DNA of 64,000 bases from CAVTND01 sp963735955 (GCA_963735955.1 CAVTND010000003.1:186001-250000); one strand, 5' to 3'; shown: positions 41,060-50,281, counted from the stretch's first letter. The notes: a model not told the origin generated them from the sequence alone. Numbers and translations are program-made.

Positions 41060-41750
41060 ATGACGCACACGCTGCGCGCACTGGCCTGGCTGCTGCGCTA
41101 CCCGGACGCCGAGCTGCGCGCGCTTGGCTGCCGCAGTTGCGTGACGCCCTGCATGCCGAGGCCGCGCTCGACTCCGGCCGGCTCGCCGAGCTGGACACGC
41201 TGATTGGCCAGCTCGCTGGCACCGGGCGACTGCGCACCGAAGCCGAGTACGTCGAGCTCTTCGACCGCGGCCGCCGCACGGCACTGCATCTGTTCGAGCA
41301 CGTGCATGGCGACAGTCGCGATCGCGGACCCGCGATGGTCGACCTGGCGCAGACCTACGAGCGTGCCGGCCTGCACCTTGCACCGGGAGAGCTGCCCGAC
41401 TACCTGCCGGCGGTACTCGAGTTCGCCAGCACGCAGCCGCCGCAGCCAGGCGCGCGAGTTCCTGCGCGAGATTGCCCATGTCGTGCGCGCGATCTTCAGC
41501 GCACTGCTGGAGCGCCAGCAGCCCCTACGCCAGCGTGCTTGGCCGCGGTGCTCGACCTGGCGGGCGAGCGCGCCGAACGAGTCGCACTGCCGACCGAACC
41601 GGCGATCGACGAGAGCTGGGTCGAGCCCGAAGCCTTCGGCGGCTGTGCCACCCAGGGCCAGTCGCGTCCCGAACGAAGCGCAGCCCGTCCACATCGTCCG
41701 CCCCGCCCGAGCAACGCATCGCACGGCCGCCTGAGGAGACCGCCGCATGA
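41060..41750 (+). CDS. narJ: nitrate reductase assembly chaperone NarJ (frameshifted)
   Basis: Delta subunit that holds apo-NarGH for cofactor insertion; not part of the mature enzyme. Seen: MTHTLRALAWLLRYPDAELR, YVELFDRGRRTALHLFEHVH, GDSRDRGPAMVDLAQTYERA and GLHLAPGELPDYLPAVLEFA, then REFLREIAHVVRAIFSALLE and DESWVEPEAFGGCATQG. Extra bases near 41127 (two), 41443, 41520, 41540, 41665 and 41707. The last correction gives a C-terminus RPPEETAA whose stop overlaps the narI ATG, the arrangement expected in this operon; an uncorrected frame would stop at 41734. Confidence 0.9.
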
Positions 41751-42486
41751 ACCCTGCTCAACGAACTTCTTGTTCAGTCGTCTACCCCTACGTCTGCCTG
41801 GCGGTCTTCCTGATGGGCAGCCTGGCGCGCTTCGATCGCGACCAGTACACGTGGAAGAGCGATTCGTCTCAGATGCTGCGTGCGAAGCAGCTACGCTGGG
41901 GCAGCAACCTGTTTCACATCGGCATCCTGTTCCTGCTGTTCGGTCATACCGTCGGCCTGCTGACGCCGCACTGGGTCTACGAGCCCTTCATCAGTGCCGC
42001 CGACCAAGCAGTTGTTCGCGATCGTCTCTGGTGGCATCGCGGGAACGATGTGCTTCATCGGCCTGACGATGCTGCTGCATCGTCGGACTGTTCGACCCGC
42101 GCATCCGCCTGACCAGTCACCGCACCGATCTCGCGATCCTGATCATCCTGTGGGTCCAGCTCTTGCTCGGCCTTATCACGCTGCCGCTGTCGTACGCGCA
42201 CCGTGTCGACGCGCATGCGATGCTGATCTTGTCGGCTTACCTGCAAGGGGTGGCGACCTTCAGTCCCGATGCCAACCTGCTGGCCGAGATCGACTGGCCG
42301 TTCAAGGTGCACATGGTGCTCGGCATGACGATCTTCCTGCTGCTGCCGTTCAGCCGTCTGGTGCACGTGTGGAGCGGACTGGCGTCGATCGTCTATCTCT
42401 TCCGTCCGTACCAGATCGTGCGGTCGCGACGGCTCAATGTGCCGGCCGGCCAGAACCTGCCGAGCCGGCTCGTGATGGGCCTGTGA
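41747..42486 (+). CDS. narI: respiratory nitrate reductase gamma subunit NarI (frameshifted)
   Basis: Membrane cytochrome b subunit that takes electrons from quinol. Five helices, with heme-ligand histidines in HIGILFLLFGHTVGL and in the C-terminal FKVHMVLGMTIFLLLPFSRL with VHVWSG. After removing three extra bases near 41755, 41771 and 41779 the N-terminus reads MNLLNELLFSVYPYVCLAVF, typical of NarI; further extra bases lie near 42001 and 42087. RFDRDQYTWKSDSSQMLR is the conserved first loop. ATG overlaps the narJ stop; the stop overlaps the GTG of the next gene. Confidence 0.93.
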
Positions 42487-43270
42487 CAGCCAGCCCCTCT
42501 GCATCGAGACGGTCGGCGCGCCGATGGCGTCGTGCCCTTGCGTCCATCGATGACGTGCTGTCGCCGAACGAACTGCGCAGCCGAGCCAACATGGAATTGC
42601 TGCGTCAGGCGGCCATCGTGGCCGGACTGCTCGACGTCGACGATCCGGCACCTACGGGCGGAGCGATCAGTGAAGCGACCGCCGACGCGATCGAGGCGCT
42701 GCTCGAACGCGAGTTGGCGCGCCCGAGGCCGACGAGTCGACCTGCCGGCGTTTCCATGCGGCCAATGCGACCCGTTACGCCGTCGGGAGAAAGCGCAGCT
42801 GCGTCATGTGCTGTTTGCCGTGACACCTGGAGTCGATCTCGACGCCCTGCGCAAGCGCGCCGAGGCCTGCCTCATAGACCTGCGCGCGCGCACGCACGGC
42901 GAGGCCGATCGATTCGCCGCAGGCGGCGGCGCAGTTGTCGAACTGCCCGAGCGGACACGACGGTGGCCAGCTCGGCTGGCTGACAGCGGCGGAGTGCGCT
43001 CCTGAATTTGCGCGCGAGATTTTCGGTCAACCGGAAGTCGGAGTCCTGCCGCGACTGGTGCGTAGCCGCTTCGGCCTGCACGTGGTGGAGGTGCTGGCAC
43101 GTGAGCCGGGCTCGGTACCCACGTATGAGGACGTGCAAGGCGGCCGTGCGCCGACGCTCGAGCGCCAGACCTACGCGACGGCACTGCGCCAGTATCTGCA
43201 ACTGCTCGCTGGACGCGCCCGACTCGAAGGAGTCGATCTCGACGCCGCCAGTACGCCGCTGGTGCAGTAG
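42483..43270 (+). CDS. parvulin-type peptidyl-prolyl isomerase of the nar operon (frameshifted)
   Basis: Predicted cytoplasmic PPIase related to NifM/PpiC, often found directly after narI in betaproteobacteria and presumed to help fold the reductase. N-terminal helix (LSPNELRSRANMELLRQAAI) and a C-terminal parvulin domain: CPSGHDGGQLGWLTAAECAP, EFAREIFGQPEVGVLPRLVR and SRFGLHVVEVLAREPG. Frameshifts near 42730-42790 and 42935-42950 separate the halves. GTG start overlaps the narI stop. No signal peptide, which fits a cytoplasmic target such as NarGH. Confidence 0.8.
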
Positions 43271-43289
43271 ATGCTGGACGGGCCCGCCG

Positions 43290-43382
43290 ATGCCCGATGA
43301 TCCGTTTGACCGCCTATGGCGCGCACCGAAGTGGTTCGAACCATGTCGTCTGTTCGGCGCCAGCTCGATGAGTCGCCGATGA
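43290..43382 (+). CDS. possible 30-residue ORF coupled to nnrS
   Basis: Small frame MPDDPFDRLWRAPKWFEPCR... of 30 residues whose TGA overlaps the nnrS ATG (ATGA). It fills the gap between the PPIase and nnrS. It has no recognisable domain and could equally be chance, or the remains of a longer nnrS N-terminus shifted by an extra base, since this part of the contig is error-rich. Confidence 0.25.
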   Translation: MPDDPFDRLWRAPKWFEPCRLFGASSMSRR

Positions 43383-44701
43383 ACACGCGGCCGGTTGTTC
43401 GCCTCGTCTCGTCCGATCCCGCGCCCCTCGTCCCGAAACCGGCGCCGATTCCGGGTCGTGCTTCGCTGAGCACACTGCTGCTGGCGCCGCATCGACTTGC
43501 ATTCTTCGCGGGCACGGCCATGCTGCTCCTCGTCTCGCTCGGATGGACGCTGCTGCTTGCAGGGCCTTATCTTGGCCTGCAGATAGTCACGCCCTTGCCG
43601 CCGACCGTTATTCACGGCTTCAGCTTCGCGTCCGGTTTCATGCCGTTGTTCATGACCGGTTTCATGTTCACCGCCGGGCCACGTTGGCTCGACGTCGAAG
43701 CGCCGTCGGCGCGCTCGCTACGGTGGCCTGTGCTGTTGCACGTTGGCGGTGTCGTGCTGCTGATGATCAGCACCGTCACCGGACGCGGTCCGGCGTTTTC
43801 CGGTGCGCTGCTGCTCGCGATCGCGTGGATGGCAATTGGCGCGGCTTTCGCCAGGCTGATCCAATCCAGCCATGCCCGTGACCGCCTGCACGCGCGCTGC
43901 GTGATCAGCTTCTGGACCGTCGGCATCGCCTCCGCGCTGCTGTTCGCTACCGCGCTTGCGATCGATAACTACACGCTGGCCGCAGCCGCCGCCTGGATCA
44001 TGGTGTTCGGTTTCGCGGCCCCGATCTATGCAAGCGTCGCGCACCGGGTGCTGCCGTTCTTCACGTCCAATGCCATTGCCACGATCGTGCCCTGGCGGCC
44101 GAACTGGGTGCTCGGATTGCTGCTGTCGTCGGTCCTCGCCTTTGGCGCTATCCAGCTCGGTGGACGCACTGCGCTGATTGCTCAGACACTCGGCGCCTGG
44201 CTGACCCTGGCCCTGGTTGGTCCCGCCGCAATCGCCTTGGCCTGGCTGGCAGTCCGCTGGGGCCTCCTGCAGAGCATGCGCGGACCCTCGTTGCGCCTCG
44301 TTGCAATGTTGCACCTCGGATTTGCCTGGGCTGCCATTGCCCTGCTGCTGGCCGTCATCGATGCCGCCGCGATACTGCTGCCCGAGTTGACAATCCGCCT
44401 CGGTTCCGCGCCGCTGCACGCTATGACGATGGGCTTTCTTGGCGGCATGCTGTTCGCGATGGCAACTCGCGTGATTTGCGGCCACGGCGGCATCGCCCTG
44501 GTTGCTGATGATTTCGTCTGGTCGCTCTTCTGGCTGCTGCAGTTGGCGACTCTGCTGAGGATCGCCGCCTCCCTCTGGCCAGGCGCGAGCGGCCTGCTGA
44601 GCACCGCAGCGGCGATGCTGTGGTCGGCCGTCTGGGTGGCTTGGGCATTCCGATTCCTGCCGGTTCTGCTGAAGGCACGCGCCGACGGCCGACCGGCGTA
44701 G
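43379..44701 (+). CDS. nnrS: NnrS family heme-copper membrane protein
   Basis: 440 residues, frame intact, about twelve helices. NnrS hallmarks: the N-terminal region leading to APHRLAFFAGTAMLLL, then PPTVIHGFSFASGFMPLFMT with GFMFTAGPRWLDV, and AHRVLPFFTSNAI, HAMTMGFLGGMLFAMATRV. The conserved histidines in these segments are the known metal/heme ligand candidates. By family knowledge NnrS relieves nitric oxide or nitrosative stress and is coexpressed with denitrification genes. An ATG at 43379 is preferred; an upstream start at 43316 is possible. Confidence 0.9.
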   Translation: MNTRPVVRLVSSDPAPLVPKPAPIPGRASLSTLLLAPHRLAFFAGTAMLLLVSLGWTLLLAGPYLGLQIVTPLPPTVIHGFSFASGFMPLFMTGFMFTAGPRWLDVEAPSARSLRWPVLLHVGGVVLLMISTVTGRGPAFSGALLLAIAWMAIGAAFARLIQSSHARDRLHARCVISFWTVGIASALLFATALAIDNYTLAAAAAWIMVFGFAAPIYASVAHRVLPFFTSNAIATIVPWRPNWVLGLLLSSVLAFGAIQLGGRTALIAQTLGAWLTLALVGPAAIALAWLAVRWGLLQSMRGPSLRLVAMLHLGFAWAAIALLLAVIDAAAILLPELTIRLGSAPLHAMTMGFLGGMLFAMATRVICGHGGIALVADDFVWSLFWLLQLATLLRIAASLWPGASGLLSTAAAMLWSAVWVAWAFRFLPVLLKARADGRPA

Positions 44702-44720
44702 CGCGAGCGGGCGCGGCCCG

Positions 44721-45110
44721 GTGTACGCCACAGTCAAGCTGATCCACATTGGTGCGGTCGCACTGTCCGGCGCAGGCTTTGTGGTCCGGTTTGTCATGTT
44801 CGCGTCGGCGCCGCACCGTGTCCGCCCGACATTTGTTCGGATCGCGCCGCATGTTGTCGACTCGGTGCTGCTCGCAAGCGCGATTGCACTGGCGCTGCTC
44901 ATCCGTGCCAACCCTTTGACGCTTCCTTGGCTTAGCGCAAAGCTGGTCGCCCTCGTTCTGTATATCGTTGCCGGCAGCGTGGCGCTTGGAGCCGGCCGAA
45001 GTTTCGCCATCCGATGCGGTGCGTTTTTCGCAGCGCTTGCGATATATGCCTACATCGTGGCTGTCGCCATCACCAGGAACCCATGGCCCATAGCCGGACT
45101 GCCTCAGTGA
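44721..45110 (+). CDS. SirB family membrane protein
   Basis: 129 residues, four hydrophobic helices (IHIGAVALSGAGFVVRFVMF, VVDSVLLASAIALALLI, LVALVLYIVAGSVALG, FFAALAIYAYIVAVAIT). The pattern H-I-x-x-V-x-x-S-x-x-x-F-x-x-R at the first helix and the PHVVDS/LP-spacing match the SirB (invasion gene expression up-regulator) family, which in many betaproteobacteria accompanies denitrification genes. GTG start at 44721. It overlaps the next gene by 28 bp, so the two are coupled. Function unknown. Confidence 0.75.
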   Translation: MYATVKLIHIGAVALSGAGFVVRFVMFASAPHRVRPTFVRIAPHVVDSVLLASAIALALLIRANPLTLPWLSAKLVALVLYIVAGSVALGAGRSFAIRCGAFFAALAIYAYIVAVAITRNPWPIAGLPQ

Positions 45111-45697
45111 AATCTCAGATCGATTTCCGCACTCCGGGAGCAGGTTTCGACCAGCCGATCGAGATGTGGCTGGCATGCCACGAGCGTGTCCAGCGCTTCG
45201 CTGCACTGTTGGGCAGGTTGAGCGACCACCTGCAGAAGTCCGGCAACGATCATGACGCCCAGACCAGCGCATCCTCGATTCGCCGCTACTTCAACGAGGC
45301 CGCACCAAATCATCACGAGGATGAAGAAGTCGACATGTTGCCGCGACTGCGCAGTCGTCTGACTGAGGAAGCGCACGGCAAGGTCCTTGCGGTCATCGAT
45401 CAGATCACGGCCGACCATGCCGAAATGACGCGCCTCTGGCAACAGATCGACGCTGCCCTGGAGCAGGTCGAACAGGGACGTTCAACCGTTGTCCCACGCC
45501 CGTCGATCGACCACTTCATCACCCTCTATCAGCATCACATAGACGCCGAAGAGCGTGTCCTGCTGCCGGCGATGAAGCGGGCCTTTCGACGGGCGGACTG
45601 GCGGGCAATCGGCCGTGCGATGGCGGAGCGGCGCGGACTGGACTTCGATGAGTCTGCGCCGGCACCGCGTCGCGCGAAATCAACGCGAGCTAGTTGA
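45083..45697 (+). CDS. hemerythrin HHE domain protein
   Basis: 204 residues, frame intact. Four-helix bundle with the diiron ligand pattern: H in ACHERVQRFAALL, HHEDEEVDMLPRL, DHAEMTRLWQQID and YQHHIDAEERVLLPAMKRAF. This cytoplasmic hemerythrin-like group binds oxygen or nitric oxide and is often found in nar/nor gene sets (DnrN/YtfE relatives). The conserved Cys of YtfE-type repair proteins is not evident. Start at 45083 lies inside the SirB-like gene. Last gene of the nar block; its end overlaps the convergent DUF6152 gene by 8 bp. Confidence 0.85.
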   Translation: MAHSRTASVKSQIDFRTPGAGFDQPIEMWLACHERVQRFAALLGRLSDHLQKSGNDHDAQTSASSIRRYFNEAAPNHHEDEEVDMLPRLRSRLTEEAHGKVLAVIDQITADHAEMTRLWQQIDAALEQVEQGRSTVVPRPSIDHFITLYQHHIDAEERVLLPAMKRAFRRADWRAIGRAMAERRGLDFDESAPAPRRAKSTRAS

Positions 45698-46151
45698 GTG
45701 GCCCGGAGCGGAAAGCGTAGGCCTTGCCGTTGTAGTAGAGGTATTCGATCCGCAACGTGCGCTTGCCAGCCTCGCTCAAGGCGTAGCCGATGACCTCGAC
45801 GCGCTCGCCGCTCTTCGGCGGTTGCTCCAATCCCCAGGCACTCATGCGCGACATCGGCGCAAACTCAAGTTCCCACTCGCCGGTGGCCGGAGCGCGCTGC
45901 GCTTTCTTGAGGATGGCCGCCCCGTTAACCGATTGCTGCTGCGCCGGCACAGGTCGCGAGGCGAGGTCCGCCGGGGGAGCGATGTCATCTGCCATGACTA
46001 TCAGTTCTGCATGCGGGTTCTGCCAGCGGACCTGCTTGATGATGCCGGCGAGGTAGATCGGCTTGTCCTGGTCGAAGCTGGACCAGCCGTGGTGGGCTGC
46101 AACCGCAGTGCACGCCAGCGCAAGCGCGGCGATCAGGATTCGTCGTTTCAT
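45690..46151 (-). CDS. DUF6152 family secreted protein
   Basis: 153 residues, frame intact. Cleavable signal peptide (MKRRILIAALALACTAVAAH) followed by HHGWSSFDQDKPIYLAGIIK and VRWQNPHAELIV, the conserved core of DUF6152, then a variable region and a C-terminal RVEVIGYALSEAGKRTLRIE strand block. Usually found next to DUF6644 and DUF3604 genes, as here. The function is not known to me; the OB-like strand pattern after HHG suggests ligand binding, but this is speculation. Confidence 0.8.
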   Translation of the reverse strand: MKRRILIAALALACTAVAAHHGWSSFDQDKPIYLAGIIKQVRWQNPHAELIVMADDIAPPADLASRPVPAQQQSVNGAAILKKAQRAPATGEWELEFAPMSRMSAWGLEQPPKSGERVEVIGYALSEAGKRTLRIEYLYYNGKAYAFRSGPLN

Positions 46152-46169
46152 ACAGGCTCCTTCACCACT

Positions 46170-46622
46170 TCAGACGTACGCGATCATGCGCCCGGCTGTG
46201 ATGACGCCGAGCCAAAGAACAAGAGACGCGGTCGCCTGCAGGCGCGCCGTCCGGTCGTGCCGCTTCAGGCTGTCACGCCGATGAAACCACCATGCGTTCA
46301 ATCCCGCGAGCAAGATCAGGCCCATCTTGATCTGGAATGCGGGGTTGGGGATCATCTGCGTCGCGTTGGACACCAGCATCAGGGCCCCGGCCGCGGCGGC
46401 AAATGCGAATCCGACCAGGACGGTCGGCACGGTGAGTCGCGCGAGCGGTGCGAGAGGGATCTGACACGCAATCCCGAAGACCCGCAGCTCAAGCAGCATC
46501 AAGGCACCGAACACGACCGCAAACGATGCGATATGGACCGTTTCCAAGATCGGATAGGCCCAGATCGAACGGCGAATCGCCGCTGCCAGCGGCAGCGCCT
46601 CGATCGCAGCGAGATCGATCAC
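46170..46622 (-). CDS. DUF6644 family membrane protein
   Basis: 150 residues, frame intact, four helices: an N-terminal amphipathic part (IRRSIWAYPILETVHIASFA), VVFGALMLLELRVFG, TVLVGFAFAAAAGALMLVS and QIKMGLILLAGLNAWWFHRR, then LWLGVITAGRMIAYV. The conserved E-x-x-H in helix 1 and the N-A-W-W-F-H-R segment resemble small b-type cytochrome-like proteins, but no heme site is proven. In a minus-strand run with DUF6152 and the DUF3604 gene, 18 bp before DUF6152. Confidence 0.75.
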   Translation of the reverse strand: MIDLAAIEALPLAAAIRRSIWAYPILETVHIASFAVVFGALMLLELRVFGIACQIPLAPLARLTVPTVLVGFAFAAAAGALMLVSNATQMIPNPAFQIKMGLILLAGLNAWWFHRRDSLKRHDRTARLQATASLVLWLGVITAGRMIAYV

Positions 46623-46718
46623 GTCCGGCGCCGCGCCCTGGCCTAGAACGAGGCCGCGCGGCCGCCGGCTGAACAGAGCGACGGTCCAATCATGATCCCG
46701 GTCCCGCGTGGATCCAGA

Positions 46719-48692
46719 TCACGACTTCGGCGTGTACCAGATCGGCGACGTATACGCGCGCTCGGTAATCGTCATCGTCGTGCCGGGCAGCGGCTTCACG
46801 CCAAAGCGCTTCGCGTCGTACGCGGTCCAGCGCGGAGTCGGGATTTCGATTACCCGCCCGTAGTAGAAGGCCGGCTGGTTCGGATCGAAGTCCGGGTCCT
46901 TCCACACCGCAATCAGTTCGGTCGCACCGATCGTGTTGGTCCAGGTCGCTTCGGCCAGGTCGATCGTGCTGCCAACCAGCGGCACCTTGCCGGTCTTCGG
47001 ATCGGGCTTGCGGTCACCTGACCAGGCGACGTCGTAGACCTTCTCATGCACCTGACCCTGTTTGTCGAGCCAGCCCTTGACGATTTGGTAACGGTCGAGG
47101 TTCGCGCCGACCGGGTCCTTGAGCGCCGCCACCAGAAAAGTCGGCGGCTTGCCTTTCGGCGCGGCCGGGAGATCGCCGCCCATCGGCACGCCCTTGGAAT
47201 AGCCGATCTGACCCGGCAGTCGGTTGGTGGCGTCCTTTGCTTCGAACTCCCAGCCGCCGAAGAAACGCACCAGCATACGCGTCCCGGTCGTCGCATAGGT
47301 CTCCTTGCGCTGCATCGCATCCCACAGCGATTCGCGTGTATTTTCCTTGGCCCACACCGCGGCATAGCCCGAGGCCGAGACCTCCCAGTCCATCACCTTC
47401 ACTCCGGTCTTCGGGTTGTCGAAGAACGCCTTGGTCATGCGGTGCGGGCTCGGCTCCTGCGGTGTGGTCTTGCCGAAGAAGTTGTCTTCCTCGACTGCAG
47501 CGAGTCCCGTGTGCGCGTCGGTGCTGCCGATCATTCCAAACTTGTAGGGATTCGTGCCGAGTTCCTGCCCGAGCTTCAGGCCGTTCTTCAGGGCCGCGCG
47601 GGCGTACTCGAACTCGAGCATCTCCTTCTGCTTGGCCACGCTGCCGTCGAGGTTGCCCTTGTCCCAGCGTTCGAAGTTGGCGAACTCGTCGGTGGGCGAC
47701 AGGATGGGGTGCGTCTCGCCGTCGCCTTTCGTCTGCGTTGCTTCGTACAGGCGCTCCCACTTCGCACGTTGCTCGACATACACGCGATCAACTGGCTTGC
47801 CGGTGAACGACTCGATGATCGGGAACATCCGGCCATTGCTGAGATTGCCGTTGTGCGCGATCGCGAGCACCCGCCCGCTGGTCTTCTGCTCGTAGGCAGC
47901 CATCCATTTCCACAGATCCCGCGGGTCGTCACTGCCAAGCGGTTTCTGGGTCGTGTACGGCTCGACCTGGCTCGCCTTGTCGGCGTTGTCCCGGAAGATC
48001 ACATTGCGATGCAGGTTGTTGCCGCCGGTGTTCGAGGTCCACTCGAAGCCTATGAAGCTCGTGAAGCGGCCAGGATCGTTGTAGGCTTCTGCGGCCTTGA
48101 TCGTCTCGTCCCACGCCCCGCGGTAGGCCGGAGTGCCGGGCACGGGCATGATCTCGGGCGGAATCGTTCCCTTGCCGAAACTCTCGATGATGTCGATGGC
48201 AGCCGCGGCACCCTTGCCGGAACGAATCATCTCGTTCCACTTTCGACCAGTCGGATTGGCCATGACCGTCGGATCACCGCCGAAGATCAGCGGGAAGAAG
48301 CCCATCCCGTCCGAGTGATCGGCGACCACAAGAAAGTCGAGCGGACGGGCCAGCTTGGCGGGCTGACCACTGGACGCCGTGACCTCCTCGCCGCGGGCAA
48401 AGCGGTACGCATCGCGCGGGCCGAGTCGCGCACCGAACGCGCCAGCGTCCATCGAGAACGAGGTATGCAGGTGGGTGTCGCCAAAGTACGGTCGGGTCGG
48501 AAAGTTGCGACCCACATAGGGCGAGTACGCCGGCTTCGATGCATGCGCCCGTTCGGCCGCCTCTTTGTCCGGAGCGCTCAGGCCCGCGGGGTTGCTCTGC
48601 GCGGTTGAAAGCGAGGGCAGTAACAAGCCTACCGTCAATGCACCTGCGCAGCTCAATATCCGAATCGCTGAACGTATCGCTGCAAGGCTCAT
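46719..48692 (-). CDS. DUF3604 domain protein, PHP-like metal hydrolase fold
   Basis: 657 residues, frame intact, with a signal peptide (residues about 1-31, cleaved after LSTAQS). The mature part starts with YFGDTHLHTSFSMDAGAFGA, the metal-binding H-x-H of PHP-type phosphoesterases, followed by DFLVVADHSDGMGFF, AIAHNGNLSNGRMFP and FGMIGSTDAHTGLA, giving further His/Asp ligands. The C-terminal region is poorly characterised. Start chosen at 48692 because a ribosome site (AGGGGGGAAC) and signal peptide follow. DUF3604 proteins are often secreted and clustered with DUF6152 and DUF6644; the substrate is unknown. Confidence 0.85.
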   Translation of the reverse strand: MSLAAIRSAIRILSCAGALTVGLLLPSLSTAQSNPAGLSAPDKEAAERAHASKPAYSPYVGRNFPTRPYFGDTHLHTSFSMDAGAFGARLGPRDAYRFARGEEVTASSGQPAKLARPLDFLVVADHSDGMGFFPLIFGGDPTVMANPTGRKWNEMIRSGKGAAAAIDIIESFGKGTIPPEIMPVPGTPAYRGAWDETIKAAEAYNDPGRFTSFIGFEWTSNTGGNNLHRNVIFRDNADKASQVEPYTTQKPLGSDDPRDLWKWMAAYEQKTSGRVLAIAHNGNLSNGRMFPIIESFTGKPVDRVYVEQRAKWERLYEATQTKGDGETHPILSPTDEFANFERWDKGNLDGSVAKQKEMLEFEYARAALKNGLKLGQELGTNPYKFGMIGSTDAHTGLAAVEEDNFFGKTTPQEPSPHRMTKAFFDNPKTGVKVMDWEVSASGYAAVWAKENTRESLWDAMQRKETYATTGTRMLVRFFGGWEFEAKDATNRLPGQIGYSKGVPMGGDLPAAPKGKPPTFLVAALKDPVGANLDRYQIVKGWLDKQGQVHEKVYDVAWSGDRKPDPKTGKVPLVGSTIDLAEATWTNTIGATELIAVWKDPDFDPNQPAFYYGRVIEIPTPRWTAYDAKRFGVKPLPGTTMTITERAYTSPIWYTPKS

Positions 48693-48763
48693 TTTCGTTC
48701 CCCCCTTATTCACGCTTTGCTTGGCAAATACTAACTTCTGGAAGCCGCACGGAGTTGCAACGA

Positions 48764-50281
48764 TCAACGCCGCTTGCCGCCGAGGATCGATCCCAGCACG
48801 CCGCGGCTGATCTCGCGCGCGATCGATGAGCCCATCGAACGTGCCGCGCTCTTCGCCATGGCATCGACCATGCCTTCGCGCTTGCCGCCGCGCGGACCGG
48901 TCGAACCAAAGAGAATGTCGCTGAGACCGCCCATGAAGCCGCCGCCTTCGGTCGTTTCAGCTTTGGCGTTCGCTGTGCCCTTGTCCGGCGCCATCGTGGC
49001 TGCACCACCCGTGCGTGCCTTCAGCATTTCAAAAGCGGACTCGCGGTCGACCGTCTTCTCGTACGTTCGGCCGACGACCGAGTCCGCAATCAGCTGCTTT
49101 CGTTGCTCCGGCGTGATCGGACCGAGCTGCGATCCCGGCGCCAGCATCCAGGCACGCTCGGTGATCGAGGGCGTTCCCTTGGCATCGAGCAGCGAAACGA
49201 GCGCTTCACCAACGCCGAGTTCGAGGATGACCTTTGTCGTGTCGATCTTCGGATTCGGCCGCATGGTGTCGGCCACCGATTTCACCGCTTTCTGGTCACG
49301 TGGCGTAAACGCACGCAGCGCGTGCTGCACCCGATTGCCGAGCTGGCCCAGCACCTTCTCCGGAATATCGATCGGGTTCTGGGTCACGAAGTAGACGCCG
49401 ACGCCCTTGGAACGGATCAGCCGCACCACCTGCTCGACCTTCTCAATCACGGCCGGCGGTGCCTCGGAAAAAAGCAGGTGTGCCTCGTCGAAGAAGAACA
49501 CCAGCTTGGGCTTGTCGCGGTCGCCGACTTCGGGCAGGTTCTCGAACAGTTCCGACAGTAACCACAGCAGGAAGGTCGAATACAGCCGCGGGTTGCTCAT
49601 CAGCTTGTCAGCGGCGAGGATGTTGATCACGCCCTTGCCGTCAACAGTCTGCATCAGATCGGCAATGTCGAGCATTGGCTCGCCGAAGAATCTCTCGCCG
49701 CCCTGCTGCTCGATCTGCAACAGCCCGCGCTGGATCGAGCCGATCGACGCGGATGAGACGTTGCCGTACTCGTTCTTGAACTTCGCGGCGTTGTCGCCGA
49801 CGAACTGCAGCATTGCGCGCAGGTCCTTGAGATCGAGCAGCAACAGGCTGTTGTCGTCGGCGATCTTGAACGTCAACGCGAGCACACCTTCCTGCGTCTC
49901 GTTGAGGTTGAGCAGCCGCGCCAGCAGCAGCGGGCCCATGTCAGACACCGTTGCCCGCACCGGATGGCCCTGCTCGCCCCAGACGTCCCACAGCGTGACC
50001 GGGCACGCGCCCCACTGCGGTTCCGGCAGCTTGTGTTCCTCGAGCCGCGCCTTCATCTTGTCCGAGAGCTTCCCCGCCTGCGAGATGCCGGTCAGATCGC
50101 CCTTGACGTCAGCCATGAAGACCGGCACGCCAATCCGCGAAAAACACTCAGCCAGTTTCTGCAGCGACACCGTCTTGCCGGTGCCGGTCGCCCCGGTGAT
50201 ACAGCCGTGGCGATTGGCGAGGGCCGGCAGCATCGCGAGTTCGTTCTTGCCTGACATTGCGATAACCAGCGGCTCGCTCAT
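48764..50281 (-). CDS. HerA-like helicase/ATPase, DUF853 family
   Basis: 505 residues, frame intact. P-loop ATPase of the FtsK/HerA superfamily: Walker A TGATGTGKTVSLQKLAECF, VFMADVKGDLTGISQAG, Walker B KPKLVFFFDEAHLLFSEAPP, and the arginine-finger region VRLIRSKGVGVYFVTQNPID. The C-terminus is Gly-rich with repeated basic residues (RGVLGSILGGKRR). Start MSEPLVIAMSGKN chosen with GGGAG upstream. The family is widespread and thought to act on DNA, but its role is not settled. Divergent from yebC across a symmetric promoter region. Confidence 0.88.
   Translation of the reverse strand: MSEPLVIAMSGKNELAMLPALANRHGCITGATGTGKTVSLQKLAECFSRIGVPVFMADVKGDLTGISQAGKLSDKMKARLEEHKLPEPQWGACPVTLWDVWGEQGHPVRATVSDMGPLLLARLLNLNETQEGVLALTFKIADDNSLLLLDLKDLRAMLQFVGDNAAKFKNEYGNVSSASIGSIQRGLLQIEQQGGERFFGEPMLDIADLMQTVDGKGVINILAADKLMSNPRLYSTFLLWLLSELFENLPEVGDRDKPKLVFFFDEAHLLFSEAPPAVIEKVEQVVRLIRSKGVGVYFVTQNPIDIPEKVLGQLGNRVQHALRAFTPRDQKAVKSVADTMRPNPKIDTTKVILELGVGEALVSLLDAKGTPSITERAWMLAPGSQLGPITPEQRKQLIADSVVGRTYEKTVDRESAFEMLKARTGGAATMAPDKGTANAKAETTEGGGFMGGLSDILFGSTGPRGGKREGMVDAMAKSAARSMGSSIAREISRGVLGSILGGKRR

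Noticed and set aside
47046..48608. Long plus-strand open frame across the DUF3604 gene
   Set aside because: Antisense shadow of a well-supported secreted protein; no domain and biased composition.
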